Source: Oxalobacteraceae sp. CFBP 8761 (GTDB lineage: Bacteria; Pseudomonadota; Gammaproteobacteria; Burkholderiales; Burkholderiaceae_D). Taken from it: a DNA stretch of 64,000 nucleotides. Below the pieces are notes generated by a model. That model was not told the DNA's origin. It saw only the letters and a program-made list of their open reading frames with translations, and made no database searches. How positions within the stretch are numbered: position 1 is the first letter of the stretch; every line of letters begins with the position of its first letter. The position numbers were made by a program, and so were the translations under genes. The stretch is taken from the NCBI GenBank assembly GCA_014841595.1, contig JACYUE010000004.1, positions 181,613-245,612 on the forward strand, read 5' to 3'. Positions 52,797 through 62,671 of the stretch are shown here, one piece after another.

Positions 52797-52891
52797 TATA
52801 ATCAGATTCGCAATGTAAGGCGTCACCCTGGTTTTTGTCCTAGGTACGCAAACAGGGCATCAACGTAAAATTAATTTTTGAGGGAATAAAA
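52797..52891 (+). promoter_or_regulatory. promoter and long leader of the cold-shock gene
   Basis: A perfect -10 TATAAT at 52797-52802 (with TTGCTT-like -35 sequence about 19 bases upstream) gives a leader of about 83 bases, rich in T/A and ending in TGAGGGAATAAAA before ATG 52892. Long structured leaders are usual in csp genes, where they control translation by temperature. Confidence 0.6.
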
Positions 52892-53098
52892 ATGGCGACT
52901 GGCATTGTTAAGTGGTTCAATGACGCAAAAGGTTTCGGTTTCATCACGCCTGACGGCGGCGGCGAAGATCTGTTCGCGCACTTCTCGGCGATCAACGCCA
53001 ACGGCTTCAAGTCGCTGCAAGAAAACCAGCGCGTGACGTTCGACGTCACCACCGGTCCTAAAGGCAAGCAGGCTTCGAACATCCAGCCGCAAGCTTAA
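52892..53098 (+). CDS. cold-shock protein, CspA family
   Basis: A 68-residue single cold-shock domain. Both RNA-binding motifs are present: KGFGFITP (RNP1) and DLFAHFSAI (RNP2 region). It binds single-stranded RNA/DNA and melts RNA structure. GAGGG ribosome site; a strong terminator follows 36 bases after the stop, so it is a single-gene unit. Several csp paralogues are usual, so no specific symbol is given. Confidence 0.95.
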   Translation: MATGIVKWFNDAKGFGFITPDGGGEDLFAHFSAINANGFKSLQENQRVTFDVTTGPKGKQASNIQPQA

Positions 53099-53134
53099 GG
53101 TCCGCTGGCCCGCTACGGCGGGCAAGCAACGCAA

Positions 53135-53169
53135 AAGAGCACATCTTCGGATGTGCTCTTTGTCTTTGT
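53135..53169 (+). terminator. intrinsic terminator of the cold-shock gene
   Basis: AAGAGCACAT-CTTCGG-ATGTGCTCTT (53135-53160): a perfect 10-base stem closed by a stable CUUCGG-type loop and followed by TGTCTTTGT. Confidence 0.85.
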
Positions 53170-53199
53170 GGCGACCGAAAAGCTGGGGTCAAAAAAGCG

Positions 53200-53433
53200 G
53201 GGGTCAGGTCTGACATTCGGACACGATCTCGACAGTCGGGCAGTTGGACCTGGCTGGCACCGGGCCACGCTAATGCTGTGCAAGACACTATTCGACCTGG
53301 TTAAGGCTGAGGTCGTGTCTGAATGTCAGACCTGACCCCGGCTGTGACCCCGGCTGTGACCCCGGCTGTTCGGACACTATTGACCTAGTTAAGGCTGAGG
53401 TCGTGTCTGAATGTCAGACCTGACCCCGGCTGT
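53200..53433. repeat. tandem and inverted intergenic repeats
   Basis: Two direct copies of a 61-62-base unit (53284-53345 and 53373-53433) begin GACACTATT and end GACCCCGGCTGT. The copy boundary holds three runs of a 12-base unit GCTGTGACCCCG (about 53341-53368). A third partial copy lies inverted at 53200-53226 (GGGGTCAGGTCTGACATT). The pattern is like the dispersed GGGGTCAGACCTGAC-type extragenic elements of Oxalobacteraceae. No transposase gene is present. Confidence 0.75.
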
Positions 53434-53537
53434 TCGCTGCCGTGACGATCAACGGCGTCCCGGTGGCTTTTGACGGACATGCCACCAGCTGTGGCGCCTG
53501 CCTGATGTCGACGGCCACCGACAGCGGCCGCGACTGA
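53433..53537 (+). pseudogene. 3' remnant of a PAAR-domain protein gene
   Basis: The open frame from 53433 to the TGA at 53535-53537 reads FAAVTINGVPVAFDGHATSC, then GACLMSTATDSGRD. The VTINGVPVAFDG and SCGACLMS blocks match the second half of PAAR proteins, which sharpen the tip of type VI secretion spikes. There is no start codon or N-terminal half; the frame begins exactly where the upstream repeat copy ends, so the gene seems to have been cut by the repeat or a deletion. Confidence 0.55.
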
Positions 53538-53551
53538 CGCCGTGCGTTAAA

Positions 53552-53992
53552 TCACTTGCAGCCGCAGCTACCCGAGCCGCAGCCACCGCCGCCCGACTTC
53601 GCCGCCGCCACTTCTGCGAACTGCGTCACCGGCGCGCGGCCGCTCTGTTCGTCGTAGCCGGCCGCCTGCAGGCGCGCCACGTACTGCTTCCACAGCGATT
53701 CCTGGCTGCGGCCCAGCTCATACAGATAATCCCAGCTGAAGATGCCGGTATCGTGGCCGTCCGAAAAGGTTGGCTTGATCGCGTAGTTGCCGACCTGCTC
53801 GACGTCGGCGATGCCGACTTCGCGCTTGCCAAGTTGCAGCACTTCCTGGCCCGGGCCGTGGCCCTTCACTTCGGCCGATGGCGAATACACGCGCAGATAT
53901 TCGAACGGGAGCGAAAAGGCGCTGCCGTCGTCGTAGGCGACGTCGAGCACGCGCGATTTCTGGTGGACAGTCAATTCAGTTGGATGGGGCAT
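53552..53992 (-). CDS. DUF971-domain protein with Cys-rich tail
   Basis: A 146-residue protein. Residues 1-90 match DUF971 (also the N-terminal domain of gamma-butyrobetaine hydroxylase): LTVHQKSRVLDVAYDDGSAF, LPFEYLRVYSPSAEV, ADVEQVGNYAIKPTFSDGHDTGIFSWDYL (split here in reading). The tail GGGGCGSGSCGCK carries three closely spaced Cys and likely binds metal. Its family is linked by context to Fe-S or carnitine metabolism; the role is unknown. I chose ATG 53992 (MPHPTELTV). It follows the HIT gene by 13 bases. Confidence 0.85.
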   Translation of the reverse strand: MPHPTELTVHQKSRVLDVAYDDGSAFSLPFEYLRVYSPSAEVKGHGPGQEVLQLGKREVGIADVEQVGNYAIKPTFSDGHDTGIFSWDYLYELGRSQESLWKQYVARLQAAGYDEQSGRAPVTQFAEVAAAKSGGGGCGSGSCGCK

Positions 53993-54005
53993 AACACTCT
54001 CTATG

Positions 54006-54437
54006 TCAGGAAAAACGGCGCGCGATGGCAGCGCCCAATTGGTCGTGCAGCGCACGACGCGCCGCGAGGATAGCAGGTTCTGTCGCGCGCACCGCCTGCG
54101 CCCATACGGGCGCCGGGAAATGCGCATCGTCGGCGTAGCGCGGGATGATGTGCCAGTGCAGGTGCGGCACCACGTTGCCGAGGCTGGCCACATTGACCTT
54201 CAATGGCTGCATCACCTCGCGCACCGCCGTCTCCACCTGGAACACGGCGTCGTTGATCAAGAAGCGGTCATCCGCCGACAGATCACTCATTTCGCGCACA
54301 TGGTCGTGCCAGATCACGCGGCAAAAGCCGGGATAATTGGCGTCGTCGACGACGATGACGCTGAACTTCTCGCCGGCCCATGCGGCGGGCAGCGACAGGT
54401 CGCACAGCTCGCACCCCGGTTCGCGCAGCGCCGTCAT
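54006..54437 (-). CDS. HIT-family nucleotide hydrolase
   Basis: A 143-residue protein with the histidine-triad motif HLHWHII ([16 protein letters not shown]) and N-terminal CELCDLS. HIT proteins hydrolyse or transfer nucleotides from dinucleotide polyphosphates or AMP-lysine. ATG 54437 overlaps the stop of the large oxidoreductase gene by four bases (ATGA), so the two are translated together. The substrate is not known. Confidence 0.9.
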   Translation of the reverse strand: MTALREPGCELCDLSLPAAWAGEKFSVIVVDDANYPGFCRVIWHDHVREMSDLSADDRFLINDAVFQVETAVREVMQPLKVNVASLGNVVPHLHWHIIPRYADDAHFPAPVWAQAVRATEPAILAARRALHDQLGAAIARRFS

Positions 54438-57400
54438 ACCAGCACCCGCTCGATGCCGCCCGCATTGGCGCGTGCGACGTACTCGGGCAGCCAGTTCTCG
54501 CCCAGCAGGTGCTTGGCGATTTCGACGACGATGTAGTCGGCCGTGGTGCCCGAATCGTCGTTGTAGCGGCTCAGGCCCTGCAGGCACGACGGGCAGCTGG
54601 TCAGGATCTTGACGTCGCCCTTGAAGCCATCTTCACGCAGCTTGTCTGCGCCCTTGACCATCTCGCCTTCCTTGCGCGAGCGGACCTGGGTCGCGATGTC
54701 CGGCCGCGAGACGGCAAACGTGCCCGACTCGCCGCAGCAGCGATCGTTCTTCTCGATCTTCACGTTGTCCACCGTCGACACCAGCGCGTTGACCGTCTTG
54801 ATCGAATCCTGCAGCTTCATCGGCGTGTGGCACGGCTCGTGGTACATGTAGCGGGTGCCGTTCACGCCTTCGAGCTTGACGCCTTTTTCGAGCAGGTATT
54901 CATGGATGTCCATGATGCGGCAGCCCGGGAAGATCTTCTCGAACTGGTACGTTGCCAACTGGTCGTAGCAGGTGCCGCACGAGACCAGCACCGTCTTGAT
55001 GTCCAGGTAGTTGAGCGTGTTGGCCATCCGGTGGAACAGCACACGGTTGTCCGTCACCATCTTCTCGGCCTTGTCGAACTGGCCGGCGCCGCGCTGCGGA
55101 TAACCGCAGCACAGGTAACCCGGTGGCAGCACGGTCTGCACGCCCACTTCCCACAGCATCGCCTGGGTGGCCAGGCCCACCTGCGAGAACAGGCGCTCGG
55201 ATCCGCAGCCAGGGAAGTAGAACACGGCCTCGGTGTCGGCATTGGTCTTCTTGGGATTGCGGATGATCGGGACGATCTTGTCGTCTTCGATGTCCAGCAG
55301 CGCGCGCGCCGTTTTCTTGGGCAGGTTCCCCGGCATCTTCTTGTTGATGAAGTGGATGACCTGCTCGCGCACGGGCGCCTTGCCGGTGGTCGGCGCGGGC
55401 GCAGCCAGCTGCGGCTTGGCAAAGCCCTTGAGCATGCGGTTACCGAAGCGCTGCGCCTTGAAGCCGAAGTCGACCATCACCTTGCGCGTGGCATTGATGG
55501 TGGTCGGATCGGTCGCGTTCAGGAAGAACATCGCCGCGCGGTTGGCCGGCTTGAAGCTGCGCTTGTCCATCTTGCGCAGCAGGTTACGCATATTCATCGA
55601 CACATCGCCGAAGTCGATATTCACCGGGCATGGCGTGACGCACTTGTGGCACACGGTACAGTGGTCCGAGACGTCCTCGAACTCTTCCCAGTGCCGGATC
55701 GAGACACCGCGGCGGGTCTGCTCTTCGTACAGGAACGCTTCGATCAGCGCCGACGTGGCCAGGATCTTGTCGCGTGGCGAATACAGCAGGTTCGCCTGCG
55801 GCACGTGGGTCGTGCAGACGGGCTTGCACTTGCCGCAGCGCAGGCAGTCCTTGATGCTGTGGGCGATCTCGCCGATATCGCTTTGCTGCATGATCAGCGA
55901 CTCGTGGCCCATCAGGCCGAACGACGGCGTATAGGCGTTGCGCAGGTCGGCGTGGGCGCCTTCCAGATTGAGCAGCTTGCCCTTGTTGAAGCGCCCTTCC
56001 GGATCGACGCGGATCTTATAGTCGCGGAATTCCTGGATTTCTTCGTCCTTCAGGAATTCGAGCTTGGTGATGCCGATCCCGTGTTCGCCCGAGATCACGC
56101 CATCGAGCGAGCGTGCCAGCTTCATGATGCGCTCGACCGCCTTGTGCGCATCCTGCAGCATGTCGTAGTCGTCCGAGTTCACCGGCAGGTTGGTGTGGAC
56201 GTTGCCGTCGCCGGCGTGCATGTGCAGTGCGACGAACACGCGCGAGCGCAGGATGCGCTTGTGGATCGCCGTGCTCTCGTCGAGGATGCAGGTGTAGGCG
56301 CTGCCGTTGAAGATCTGGCGCAGCGGGGAACGAAGCTCCTGCTTCCAGGAGATGCGCACCGTGTGGTCCTGCACCAGGTCGAACAGGCGTGCATCGGGCT
56401 GGATCGCCAGGCGCGCATCGAAGGCGGCCGACAGATGGTCGAGCCCGAGCGATTCGAGCCCCTCGCGCACGTCCGCCAGCGGCAGGTCCAGATTGGCCAG
56501 GATGAAGGTCCAGCGCTTGGTCACCAGGTCGACCAGCGCGCGCGCCTGCAGCGGGCGGTCGCCCATGATTTCGTCGCGCTCGACGCCTTCGCCGCTGCTG
56601 GCGTCATCGCTCTTGGCCAGCGGCAGATGGTCGCTCGCCAGGTAGTTGCGCAGGCCGTCAGCCAGCTGCAGCTTGTTCTTGATCGACAACTCGACGTTGA
56701 TGCGCTCGATGCCGTCGGTGTATTCGCCCATGCGCGGCAGCGGAATGACCACGTCTTCATTGATCTTGAAGGCGTTGGTGTGGCGCGCGATGGCCGCCGT
56801 GCGGGCGCGGTCGAGCCAGAATTTCTTGCGCGCTTCGGGGCTGACGGCGACAAAGCCTTCGCCCACGCGGGTATTCGCGATGCGCACGACTTCGGAGGCA
56901 GCCAGCGCCACCGCGTTTTCGTCGTCGCCGACGATGTCGCCGAACAGCGCCATCTTCGGCAGCACGCCGCGTTTGGACTTGGTGGCATAACCGACCGCGC
57001 GCAGATAGCGCTCGTCCAGGTGTTCCAGGCCGGCCAGGCGCAGCGTGGAAAACGCCGGGTCGCCGTTCTTCGGCAAGCCGTTGAGGTAATTCGTGATCTC
57101 GACGATCGACGGAATCGCATCGCGCGCCTGGCCAAAGAATTCGAGGGCCACGGTACGCGTGAACTTCGGCATCTTGTGCAGGATCCAGCGGCCCGACGTG
57201 ATCAGGCCATCGGTGCCCTCTTTCTGGATGCCCGGCAGGCCGGAAAGGAATTTGTCGGTAACGTCCTTGCCCAGGCCTTCCTTGCGAAAGCGCTTGCCGT
57301 CGATGATCAAGGTCTCGGTGCGGAACGGCGCGCCTTTCGGTGCGCCCTTGACCGACGGGTGCGTCCATTCCAGCAAGAATTCAGCCTGCGGCGCATCGTG

Positions 57401-58447
57401 GATCTTGCCCAGGTTGTGGGCAATGCGCGTGACATCGAGCCAGTCGCCGTTGGGGTCGACCATGCGCCACGAGGCCAGGTTGTCGAGCGCAGTGCCCCAC
57501 AACACGGCCTTCTTGCCGCCCGCGTTCATCGCGATATTGCCGCCCACGCAGGATGCGTGCGCCGACGTCGGATCGACCGCGAACACGAAGCCGGCCTTCT
57601 CGGCCGCCTGCGACACGCGCTGCGTGACCACGCCTGCATAGGTGTGGATGGTCGCGTACTCGCGGTCCAGGCCCGGCATCGCGGTCATTTCGACTTCGCC
57701 GATCCCGATCAGTTTTTCGGTGTTGATCACGGCCGACATGGGCGTGAGCGGAATCGCGCCGCCCGTGTAGCCGGTGCCGCCGCCGCGCGGGATGATCGTC
57801 AGACCCAGTTCGATGCAGCCCTTGACCAGGCCGGCCATTTCGTCTTCGGTGTCGGGCACCAGCACCAGGAACGGGTACTCGACGCGCCAGTCGGTGGCGT
57901 CGGTCACGTGCGAGATGCGGTGCATGCCGTCGAAGCGGATATTGCGCTTGTCGGTGTAGGCGCCCAGCACCTTCAACGCGCGCTTGCGCAGGTCGTACGT
58001 CTCGGAGAATTCGCGACCGAAGTCGTCGACCGCGCGGCGCGCGGCCGCCAGCAACTGCTCGACGGCGCGGCTGCGCGTTGCGGCCACGGCCGGGTCGCCG
58101 TCATCCTGGGCGTCGACCGTGGTGCGGCGCTTGTCGACTTCAGCCAGGCGGTGGTGCAGCGCCTCGATCAGGTTGGCCCGGCGCTTCGGGTTGTCCAGCA
58201 TGTCGTCCTGCAGGTACGGATTGCGCCGCACGACCCAGATGTCGCCCAGCACCTCGTACAGCATGCGCGCCGAGCGGCCGGTCTGGCGGGCGCCGCGCAA
58301 GCTGTCAAGCAACTCCCACGACGACTCACCGAGCAGCCGGATCACGATTTCGCGATCCGAGAACGAGGTGTAGTTGTACGGAATCTCGCGCAGGCGCGCG
58401 GGGGCGTTATCGGCTAGCAGGGTATGGATGTGTGCGGGGGCGTTCAT
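54434..58447 (-). CDS. giant FAD-linked oxidoreductase with Fe-S and CCG domains (DUF3683 family)
   Basis: A 1337-residue multidomain enzyme: an N-terminal DUF3683 region (about 1-160; [19 protein letters not shown]), a PCMH-type FAD-binding domain (about 170-400; [19 protein letters not shown]), a C-terminal FAD-oxidase domain (about 560-810; [15 protein letters not shown]), two 4Fe-4S motifs [11 protein letters not shown] and [12 protein letters not shown] (about 860-950), and CCG domains ([23 protein letters not shown]) near 1120-1280. It is a fusion of GlcD- and GlpC/GlcF-like parts and probably oxidises a 2-hydroxyacid such as D-lactate or D-2-hydroxyglutarate, passing electrons to quinone. 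Start ATG 58447. Confidence 0.92.
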   Translation of the reverse strand: MNAPAHIHTLLADNAPARLREIPYNYTSFSDREIVIRLLGESSWELLDSLRGARQTGRSARMLYEVLGDIWVVRRNPYLQDDMLDNPKRRANLIEALHHRLAEVDKRRTTVDAQDDGDPAVAATRSRAVEQLLAAARRAVDDFGREFSETYDLRKRALKVLGAYTDKRNIRFDGMHRISHVTDATDWRVEYPFLVLVPDTEDEMAGLVKGCIELGLTIIPRGGGTGYTGGAIPLTPMSAVINTEKLIGIGEVEMTAMPGLDREYATIHTYAGVVTQRVSQAAEKAGFVFAVDPTSAHASCVGGNIAMNAGGKKAVLWGTALDNLASWRMVDPNGDWLDVTRIAHNLGKIHDAPQAEFLLEWTHPSVKGAPKGAPFRTETLIIDGKRFRKEGLGKDVTDKFLSGLPGIQKEGTDGLITSGRWILHKMPKFTRTVALEFFGQARDAIPSIVEITNYLNGLPKNGDPAFSTLRLAGLEHLDERYLRAVGYATKSKRGVLPKMALFGDIVGDDENAVALAASEVVRIANTRVGEGFVAVSPEARKKFWLDRARTAAIARHTNAFKINEDVVIPLPRMGEYTDGIERINVELSIKNKLQLADGLRNYLASDHLPLAKSDDASSGEGVERDEIMGDRPLQARALVDLVTKRWTFILANLDLPLADVREGLESLGLDHLSAAFDARLAIQPDARLFDLVQDHTVRISWKQELRSPLRQIFNGSAYTCILDESTAIHKRILRSRVFVALHMHAGDGNVHTNLPVNSDDYDMLQDAHKAVERIMKLARSLDGVISGEHGIGITKLEFLKDEEIQEFRDYKIRVDPEGRFNKGKLLNLEGAHADLRNAYTPSFGLMGHESLIMQQSDIGEIAHSIKDCLRCGKCKPVCTTHVPQANLLYSPRDKILATSALIEAFLYEEQTRRGVSIRHWEEFEDVSDHCTVCHKCVTPCPVNIDFGDVSMNMRNLLRKMDKRSFKPANRAAMFFLNATDPTTINATRKVMVDFGFKAQRFGNRMLKGFAKPQLAAPAPTTGKAPVREQVIHFINKKMPGNLPKKTARALLDIEDDKIVPIIRNPKKTNADTEAVFYFPGCGSERLFSQVGLATQAMLWEVGVQTVLPPGYLCCGYPQRGAGQFDKAEKMVTDNRVLFHRMANTLNYLDIKTVLVSCGTCYDQLATYQFEKIFPGCRIMDIHEYLLEKGVKLEGVNGTRYMYHEPCHTPMKLQDSIKTVNALVSTVDNVKIEKNDRCCGESGTFAVSRPDIATQVRSRKEGEMVKGADKLREDGFKGDVKILTSCPSCLQGLSRYNDDSGTTADYIVVEIAKHLLGENWLPEYVARANAGGIERVLV

Positions 58448-58666
58448 GAATACTCGTCGACAGTCGGACAGGCCCGAAGGACGTTCATTCTATCGTATTG
58501 CGTTGCACCACGCTTGGGGCGGCCCCATCCGCCGTTGCGTCCGACGCAACAAAATATTCATACTGTGTCGGATATGCAAACATTATTCACCCACAGGCGC
58601 GGGCACACGGTATTTATCAAGCACGACGCCGCGAATGACATATGTCGTCCGGCCTGGTTTGCACCG

Positions 58667-59239
58667 TTATCGCGTCATGTCCGGCACCTCGAACGCCTCA
58701 CCGGTTTCGAAGAAATGCCCACCAGCCACATAATGGATGCTCTTCTTGCCACCTGCCGCCATATTCCAGTGCCCATCGGCAAACACCGCCGGATCCGCCC
58801 AGGCCGCCACGACCTCGCCCAGGAACAGGTCATACGTGTCCTGGATGTGCGGTTCGGGGAGTACGCGGCACTCGAGCCAGGCCAGGCAGCCGTCGAGCAG
58901 CGGCGCGCCGACCCGTTCGCCGGTCCAGGCGCAGGCGCCGAACGCCGCGAATTTGTCCAGATCGCGGCCCGACGTCGAACCCACCTGCAGGGTCAGGCGC
59001 GCCAGCTCGCGCGATGGCACGTTCAGCGCGAATTCGCCGGATGCCTCGATCATGCTGCGGGTGAGTGTGTTCTTGTCGATCACCACCGCCACCTTGGGCG
59101 GATCGAAGTCGAGCGGCATCGACCAGGCGGCCGCCATCACATTGACGGCGTCGCCGTGGCGCGTCGATACCAAAACCGTCGGCCCATGGTTCATCAGGCG
59201 GTAGGCTTTGGCGAGGGGTACGGGAACGCGGTCGGTCAT
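58667..59239 (-). CDS. flavin reductase / FMN-binding split-barrel protein
   Basis: A 190-residue protein. The split-barrel flavin reductase pattern is visible as GPTVLVSTRHGDAVNVMAAAWSMPLDFDPPKVAVVID, split here into NVMAAAWSMPLDFDPPKVAV, and GEFALNVPS with SGRDLDKF. Such proteins bind FMN and use NAD(P)H, or serve as partner of monooxygenases. The gene is single, between the oxidoreductase and the DUF1272 gene. No further specificity can be given. Confidence 0.87.
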   Translation of the reverse strand: MTDRVPVPLAKAYRLMNHGPTVLVSTRHGDAVNVMAAAWSMPLDFDPPKVAVVIDKNTLTRSMIEASGEFALNVPSRELARLTLQVGSTSGRDLDKFAAFGACAWTGERVGAPLLDGCLAWLECRVLPEPHIQDTYDLFLGEVVAAWADPAVFADGHWNMAAGGKKSIHYVAGGHFFETGEAFEVPDMTR

Positions 59240-59270
59240 GCCGGAGTCCTTGAATTGACGGCTCAGGCAG

Positions 59271-59579
59271 TCAGCGCTGCGCCGGCGGGATGTCCTTGAG
59301 CGGCGCGGCGAACGCGGCGTGCGCGGCCGGATCGATGGGGCGGTGTTTCACCGTCGTGCCGGCCGGGTCGTTGGCCAGGTAATTGCCATTCTTGTGGTCA
59401 TGTGCGGGCCGGATCGGCCGCGGTGCGAAGCCGCCGCCGCAGATCGGGCACACGTTCAGCAAAATGGTATCGACACAGGTGGCGCAAAACGTGCATTCGT
59501 ACGAGCAGATGCGCGCCTGTTCCGACGAAGGTGGCAGCGCGACATTGCAGTGTTCGCAGGTGGGACGCAGTTCAAGCAT
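59271..59579 (-). CDS. DUF1272 zinc-binding protein
   Basis: A 102-residue protein beginning MLELRPTCEHCNVALPPSSE. Paired Cys motifs CEHC, CSYECTFCATCV and CPICGGGF are typical of DUF1272 and probably bind zinc. An AAGGAG ribosome site directly before ATG 59579 fixes the start. The tail after residue 60 is low in conserved residues. Function unknown. It lies between the YqaA-like and flavin reductase genes on the same strand. Confidence 0.88.
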   Translation of the reverse strand: MLELRPTCEHCNVALPPSSEQARICSYECTFCATCVDTILLNVCPICGGGFAPRPIRPAHDHKNGNYLANDPAGTTVKHRPIDPAAHAAFAAPLKDIPPAQR

Positions 59580-59596
59580 GGCAAACTCCTTGGGTC

Positions 59597-60100
59597 TTAG
59601 CCCGTAATACGCGTCAGCATGTCGCCGAGCGACTTCCAGAAACTGTCCGGCACGTACAGCAGCGCCAGCGTCATGGTCAGGTAGCGCGCGAACTTGCCGA
59701 TCGCCATATACATCAGGCTCGGCCAGAATGGCAGGTGCAGCCAGCCGGCGAGCGTGCACAGCGGATCGCCCACCCCCGGCAGCCACGACAACAACATGGT
59801 CTTGGCGCCATAACGCTTGAGCCAGCCGAACCAGCGGCTCTGGCGCTCTTTGGCAAACGCCACCTTGGCGCGGTAGCCAAGGAAGTAATCGACCGCGCCG
59901 CCCAGCGTATTACCAATGGTCGCGACCAGGATCGCCGGCCAGAACAGCGCGGGATTGGCCTTGATCACCGCAAACACGGCCGGCTCGGAACCGAGCGGCA
60001 GCAGCGTGGCGGAAATAAAACTGATGATGAAGACGGAGGTCAGCCCAACCGTCGGCGCCGCAACGAGGTCAAGCAGCCATTGGACAGCGGTTTCGATCAT
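59597..60100 (-). CDS. YqaA-like (SNARE-associated/DedA-related) membrane protein
   Basis: A 167-residue inner-membrane protein with four or five helices. The signature for the DedA/YqaA group is visible: FISATLLPLGSEPAVFAVI, VATIGNTLGGAVDYFLGY and LLSWLPGVGDPLCTLAGWL. Such proteins help lipid-carrier or proton balance across the membrane. It is divergent from ilvA; a symmetric -10 element lies between them. The DUF1272 gene follows after 17 bases. Confidence 0.88.
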   Translation of the reverse strand: MIETAVQWLLDLVAAPTVGLTSVFIISFISATLLPLGSEPAVFAVIKANPALFWPAILVATIGNTLGGAVDYFLGYRAKVAFAKERQSRWFGWLKRYGAKTMLLSWLPGVGDPLCTLAGWLHLPFWPSLMYMAIGKFARYLTMTLALLYVPDSFWKSLGDMLTRITG

Positions 60101-60127
60101 GCGAGCTTAGGCGAGGGAAATAGGCGT

Positions 60128-60139
60128 CCATTATAATGG
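60128..60139. promoter_or_regulatory. symmetric -10 element of a divergent promoter
   Basis: CCATTATAATGG is a perfect 12-base palindrome containing TATAAT on both strands. It lies between the divergent YqaA-like gene (start 60100) and ilvA (start 60284), so one element could drive both directions. The -35 matches are weak on each side. Confidence 0.5.
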
Positions 60140-60283
60140 TCCGGAACTTTCGTCACGACACGATACGATCGCCTGTCACCCAGCGCGCCGTATCGTACTG
60201 CGCGCCACGGTCACCCACCCTAGCGGAACAGTTTGCGTCGTCCGTCCCGCCAGCCGCATTGGCCTGACCCTTGTGTTTCGACC

Positions 60284-61822
60284 ATGACTACCGACTATCT
60301 CAAAAAAATCCTGACCGCGCGCGTCTATGACGTCGCCGAACAAACGCCCCTCGATCTGGCGCCCACGCTGTCCGCTCGCATGGGTAACCGCATCTATTTC
60401 AAGCGCGAGGACATGCAGAGCGTGTTCAGCTTCAAGCTGCGCGGCGCCTACAACAAGATGGCCAACCTGACGCCCGAGCAGCGCGCCCGCGGCGTGATCT
60501 GTGCCTCGGCCGGCAACCATGCCCAGGGCGTGGCCCTGTCGGCCTGTCGTCTCGGCTGCCGCGCGCTGATCGTGATGCCCACGACCACGCCGGGCGTCAA
60601 GATCGACGCCGTCAAGGCGCGCGGCGGCGCCAGCGTCGAGATCGTGCTGCACGGCGACTCGTACACCGACGCCTACAACCACGCCCTGCTGCTGGAAAAA
60701 GAACAGCGCATGACCTTCGTGCACCCGTTCGACGATCCGGACGTGATCGCCGGCCAGGGCACGATCGGCATGGAAATCCTGCGCCAGCATTCCGGCCCGA
60801 TCCACGCGATCTTCGTCGCCATCGGCGGCGGCGGCCTGATCGCGGGCATCGGCGCCTACGTCAAGGAAATTCGCCCTGACATCAAGATCATCGGCGTGCA
60901 GACGCTCGATTCGGACGCGATGGCGCGCAGCCTGAAGGCCGGCCACCGTGTCACGCTGAACGATGTCGGCCTGTTTTCCGACGGCACCGCGGTGCGCCTG
61001 GTGGGCGAAGAAACCTTCCGCGTCGCCCAGATGGTGGTCGACGAGATCATCCTGGTCGACACCGACGCGATCTGCGCCGCGATCCAGGACGTGTTCCAGG
61101 ACACGCGCAGCATTCTCGAGCCGGCCGGCGCGCTGGCCATCGCCGGCGCCAAGGCATACATCGAGCGCTCGCAGATGGACCGCGAGCCGGTCAAGGGTGA
61201 AACGCTGGTGGCCGTGGCCTGCGGCGCCAACATGAACTTCGACCGCCTGCGCTTCGTTGCCGAGCGCGCCGAACTGGGCGAGTCGCGCGAAGCCGTGTTT
61301 GCCGTGACCGTGCCCGAGCAGCGCGGGAGCTTCCGCCGCTTCTGCGGCCTGGTCGGGCCACGCAACGTGACCGAATTCAATTACCGCATCAGCGATGCCA
61401 GCGAAGCCCATGTGTTCGTTGGCGTGCAGGTGGGCAGCCGCAGCGAATCCGGACTGCTGGCGCGCACGTTCGAAGAGCATGGCTACAAGACGCTTGACCT
61501 GACCGGCGACGAGCTGGCCAAGCTGCATATCCGCCATCTGGTGGGCGGCAAAAGTTCGCTGGCCCACGATGAATTGCTGTATCGTTTCGAGTTCCCTGAA
61601 CGGCCGGGCGCGCTGATGCGCTTCCTGGACAGCATGGCGCCGAACTGGAATATCTCGCTGTTTCACTACCGCAACCAGGGCGGCGATGTGGGCCGCATTC
61701 TCGTGGGGCTGCAAGTGCCGCCGACCGAAATGGCCGAGTTCCGGCAATTCCTGGCATCGCTCGGTTACCGTTACTGGGACGAAAGCAGCAATCCCGTCTA
61801 TAAATTGTTCTTGGGCGCCTGA
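60284..61822 (+). CDS. ilvA: threonine ammonia-lyase, biosynthetic
   Basis: A 512-residue PLP enzyme that converts threonine to 2-oxobutanoate, the first step to isoleucine. The PLP lysine is in FSFKLRGAYNKM, the phosphate-binding loop in AIGGGGLIAGIGAYVKE, and SAGNHAQGVALSA is conserved. Two ACT-like regulatory domains follow (about 330-420 and 425-510; AVFAVTVPEQRGSFRRF and FEFPERPGALMRFLDSM), so it is the long, isoleucine-inhibited form. I chose ATG 60284 (MTTDYLKKIL). queF begins 12 bases after its stop. Confidence 0.95.
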   Translation: MTTDYLKKILTARVYDVAEQTPLDLAPTLSARMGNRIYFKREDMQSVFSFKLRGAYNKMANLTPEQRARGVICASAGNHAQGVALSACRLGCRALIVMPTTTPGVKIDAVKARGGASVEIVLHGDSYTDAYNHALLLEKEQRMTFVHPFDDPDVIAGQGTIGMEILRQHSGPIHAIFVAIGGGGLIAGIGAYVKEIRPDIKIIGVQTLDSDAMARSLKAGHRVTLNDVGLFSDGTAVRLVGEETFRVAQMVVDEIILVDTDAICAAIQDVFQDTRSILEPAGALAIAGAKAYIERSQMDREPVKGETLVAVACGANMNFDRLRFVAERAELGESREAVFAVTVPEQRGSFRRFCGLVGPRNVTEFNYRISDASEAHVFVGVQVGSRSESGLLARTFEEHGYKTLDLTGDELAKLHIRHLVGGKSSLAHDELLYRFEFPERPGALMRFLDSMAPNWNISLFHYRNQGGDVGRILVGLQVPPTEMAEFRQFLASLGYRYWDESSNPVYKLFLGA

Positions 61823-61834
61823 CGCCCCATCTCC

Positions 61835-62671
61835 ATGAATACACCTGACCAATCGCCCCTCGGCAAATCCTCCGCCTACCAGAGCCAGTACGCGCCCGAG
61901 CTGCTGTTCCCGATCGCGCGCCAGCAAAAGCGCGATGAGCTCGGCCTGTTTGCGGATGCCGGCACCATGCCGTTCTTCGGTGTCGACATCTGGAACGCCT
62001 ACGAACTGTCGTGGCTGAACATGCGCGGCAAGCCGCAGGTGGCGATTGCGACGATCACGGTCCCGGCCGATTCGCCGAACATCGTCGAATCGAAATCGTT
62101 CAAGCTGTACCTGAATTCGTTCAACCAGACCCGCCTGGCCGGTCCGGAAGCCTTGCTGGCCCTGCTGCGCGACGATCTGTCGGACGGCTTCGGTGCGCCG
62201 GTCCACGTCACGCTGACCAGCCCGGACGCGTTCGGTGGCATCAAGATGGGCGAACTCGACGGCGTGCTGCTGGATCGTCTCGATGTCGAGATCGACGGCT
62301 ATTCGCCATCCCCGGAACTGCTCAGCGCAGACCACGAGAACGGGCAAGTCGAAGAAACGCTGGTGTCGCACCTGCTCAAGTCGAACTGCCTGGTCACCGG
62401 CCAGCCGGACTGGGGCACCGTGCAGATCCGCTATGTCGGCCCGCAGATCGACCAGGAAGGCTTGCTGAAGTACCTGATCGGCTTCCGTGAACACAACGAG
62501 TTTCATGAACAGTGTGTCGAGCGCATCTTCATGGACGTGCTGCGCCAGTGCAAGCCTACCAAACTGGCCGTGTACGCTCGCTACACGCGGCGCGGCGGCC
62601 TGGATATCAACCCGTGGCGCGCCAACTTCTCCACCGGCAAACCGCCTAATCTGCGTGGCGCGCGCCAGTAA
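61835..62671 (+). CDS. queF: NADPH-dependent 7-cyano-7-deazaguanine reductase
   Basis: A 278-residue enzyme that reduces preQ0 to preQ1 in queuosine synthesis, of the long two-domain (E. coli) type. The QueF motif [16 protein letters not shown], the active-site Cys in [16 protein letters not shown] and the [11 protein letters not shown] segment with the catalytic Glu/His are present. Start ATG 61847 or 61835; the frame begins [16 protein letters not shown] at 61835. It is co-directional with ilvA, 12 bases downstream. Confidence 0.95.
   Translation: MNTPDQSPLGKSSAYQSQYAPELLFPIARQQKRDELGLFADAGTMPFFGVDIWNAYELSWLNMRGKPQVAIATITVPADSPNIVESKSFKLYLNSFNQTRLAGPEALLALLRDDLSDGFGAPVHVTLTSPDAFGGIKMGELDGVLLDRLDVEIDGYSPSPELLSADHENGQVEETLVSHLLKSNCLVTGQPDWGTVQIRYVGPQIDQEGLLKYLIGFREHNEFHEQCVERIFMDVLRQCKPTKLAVYARYTRRGGLDINPWRANFSTGKPPNLRGARQ

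Noticed and set aside
54380..58417. A 1345-residue plus-strand frame opposite the giant oxidoreductase
   Set aside because: His/Arg/Val-rich shadow of a gene with clear FAD, Fe-S and CCG motifs.
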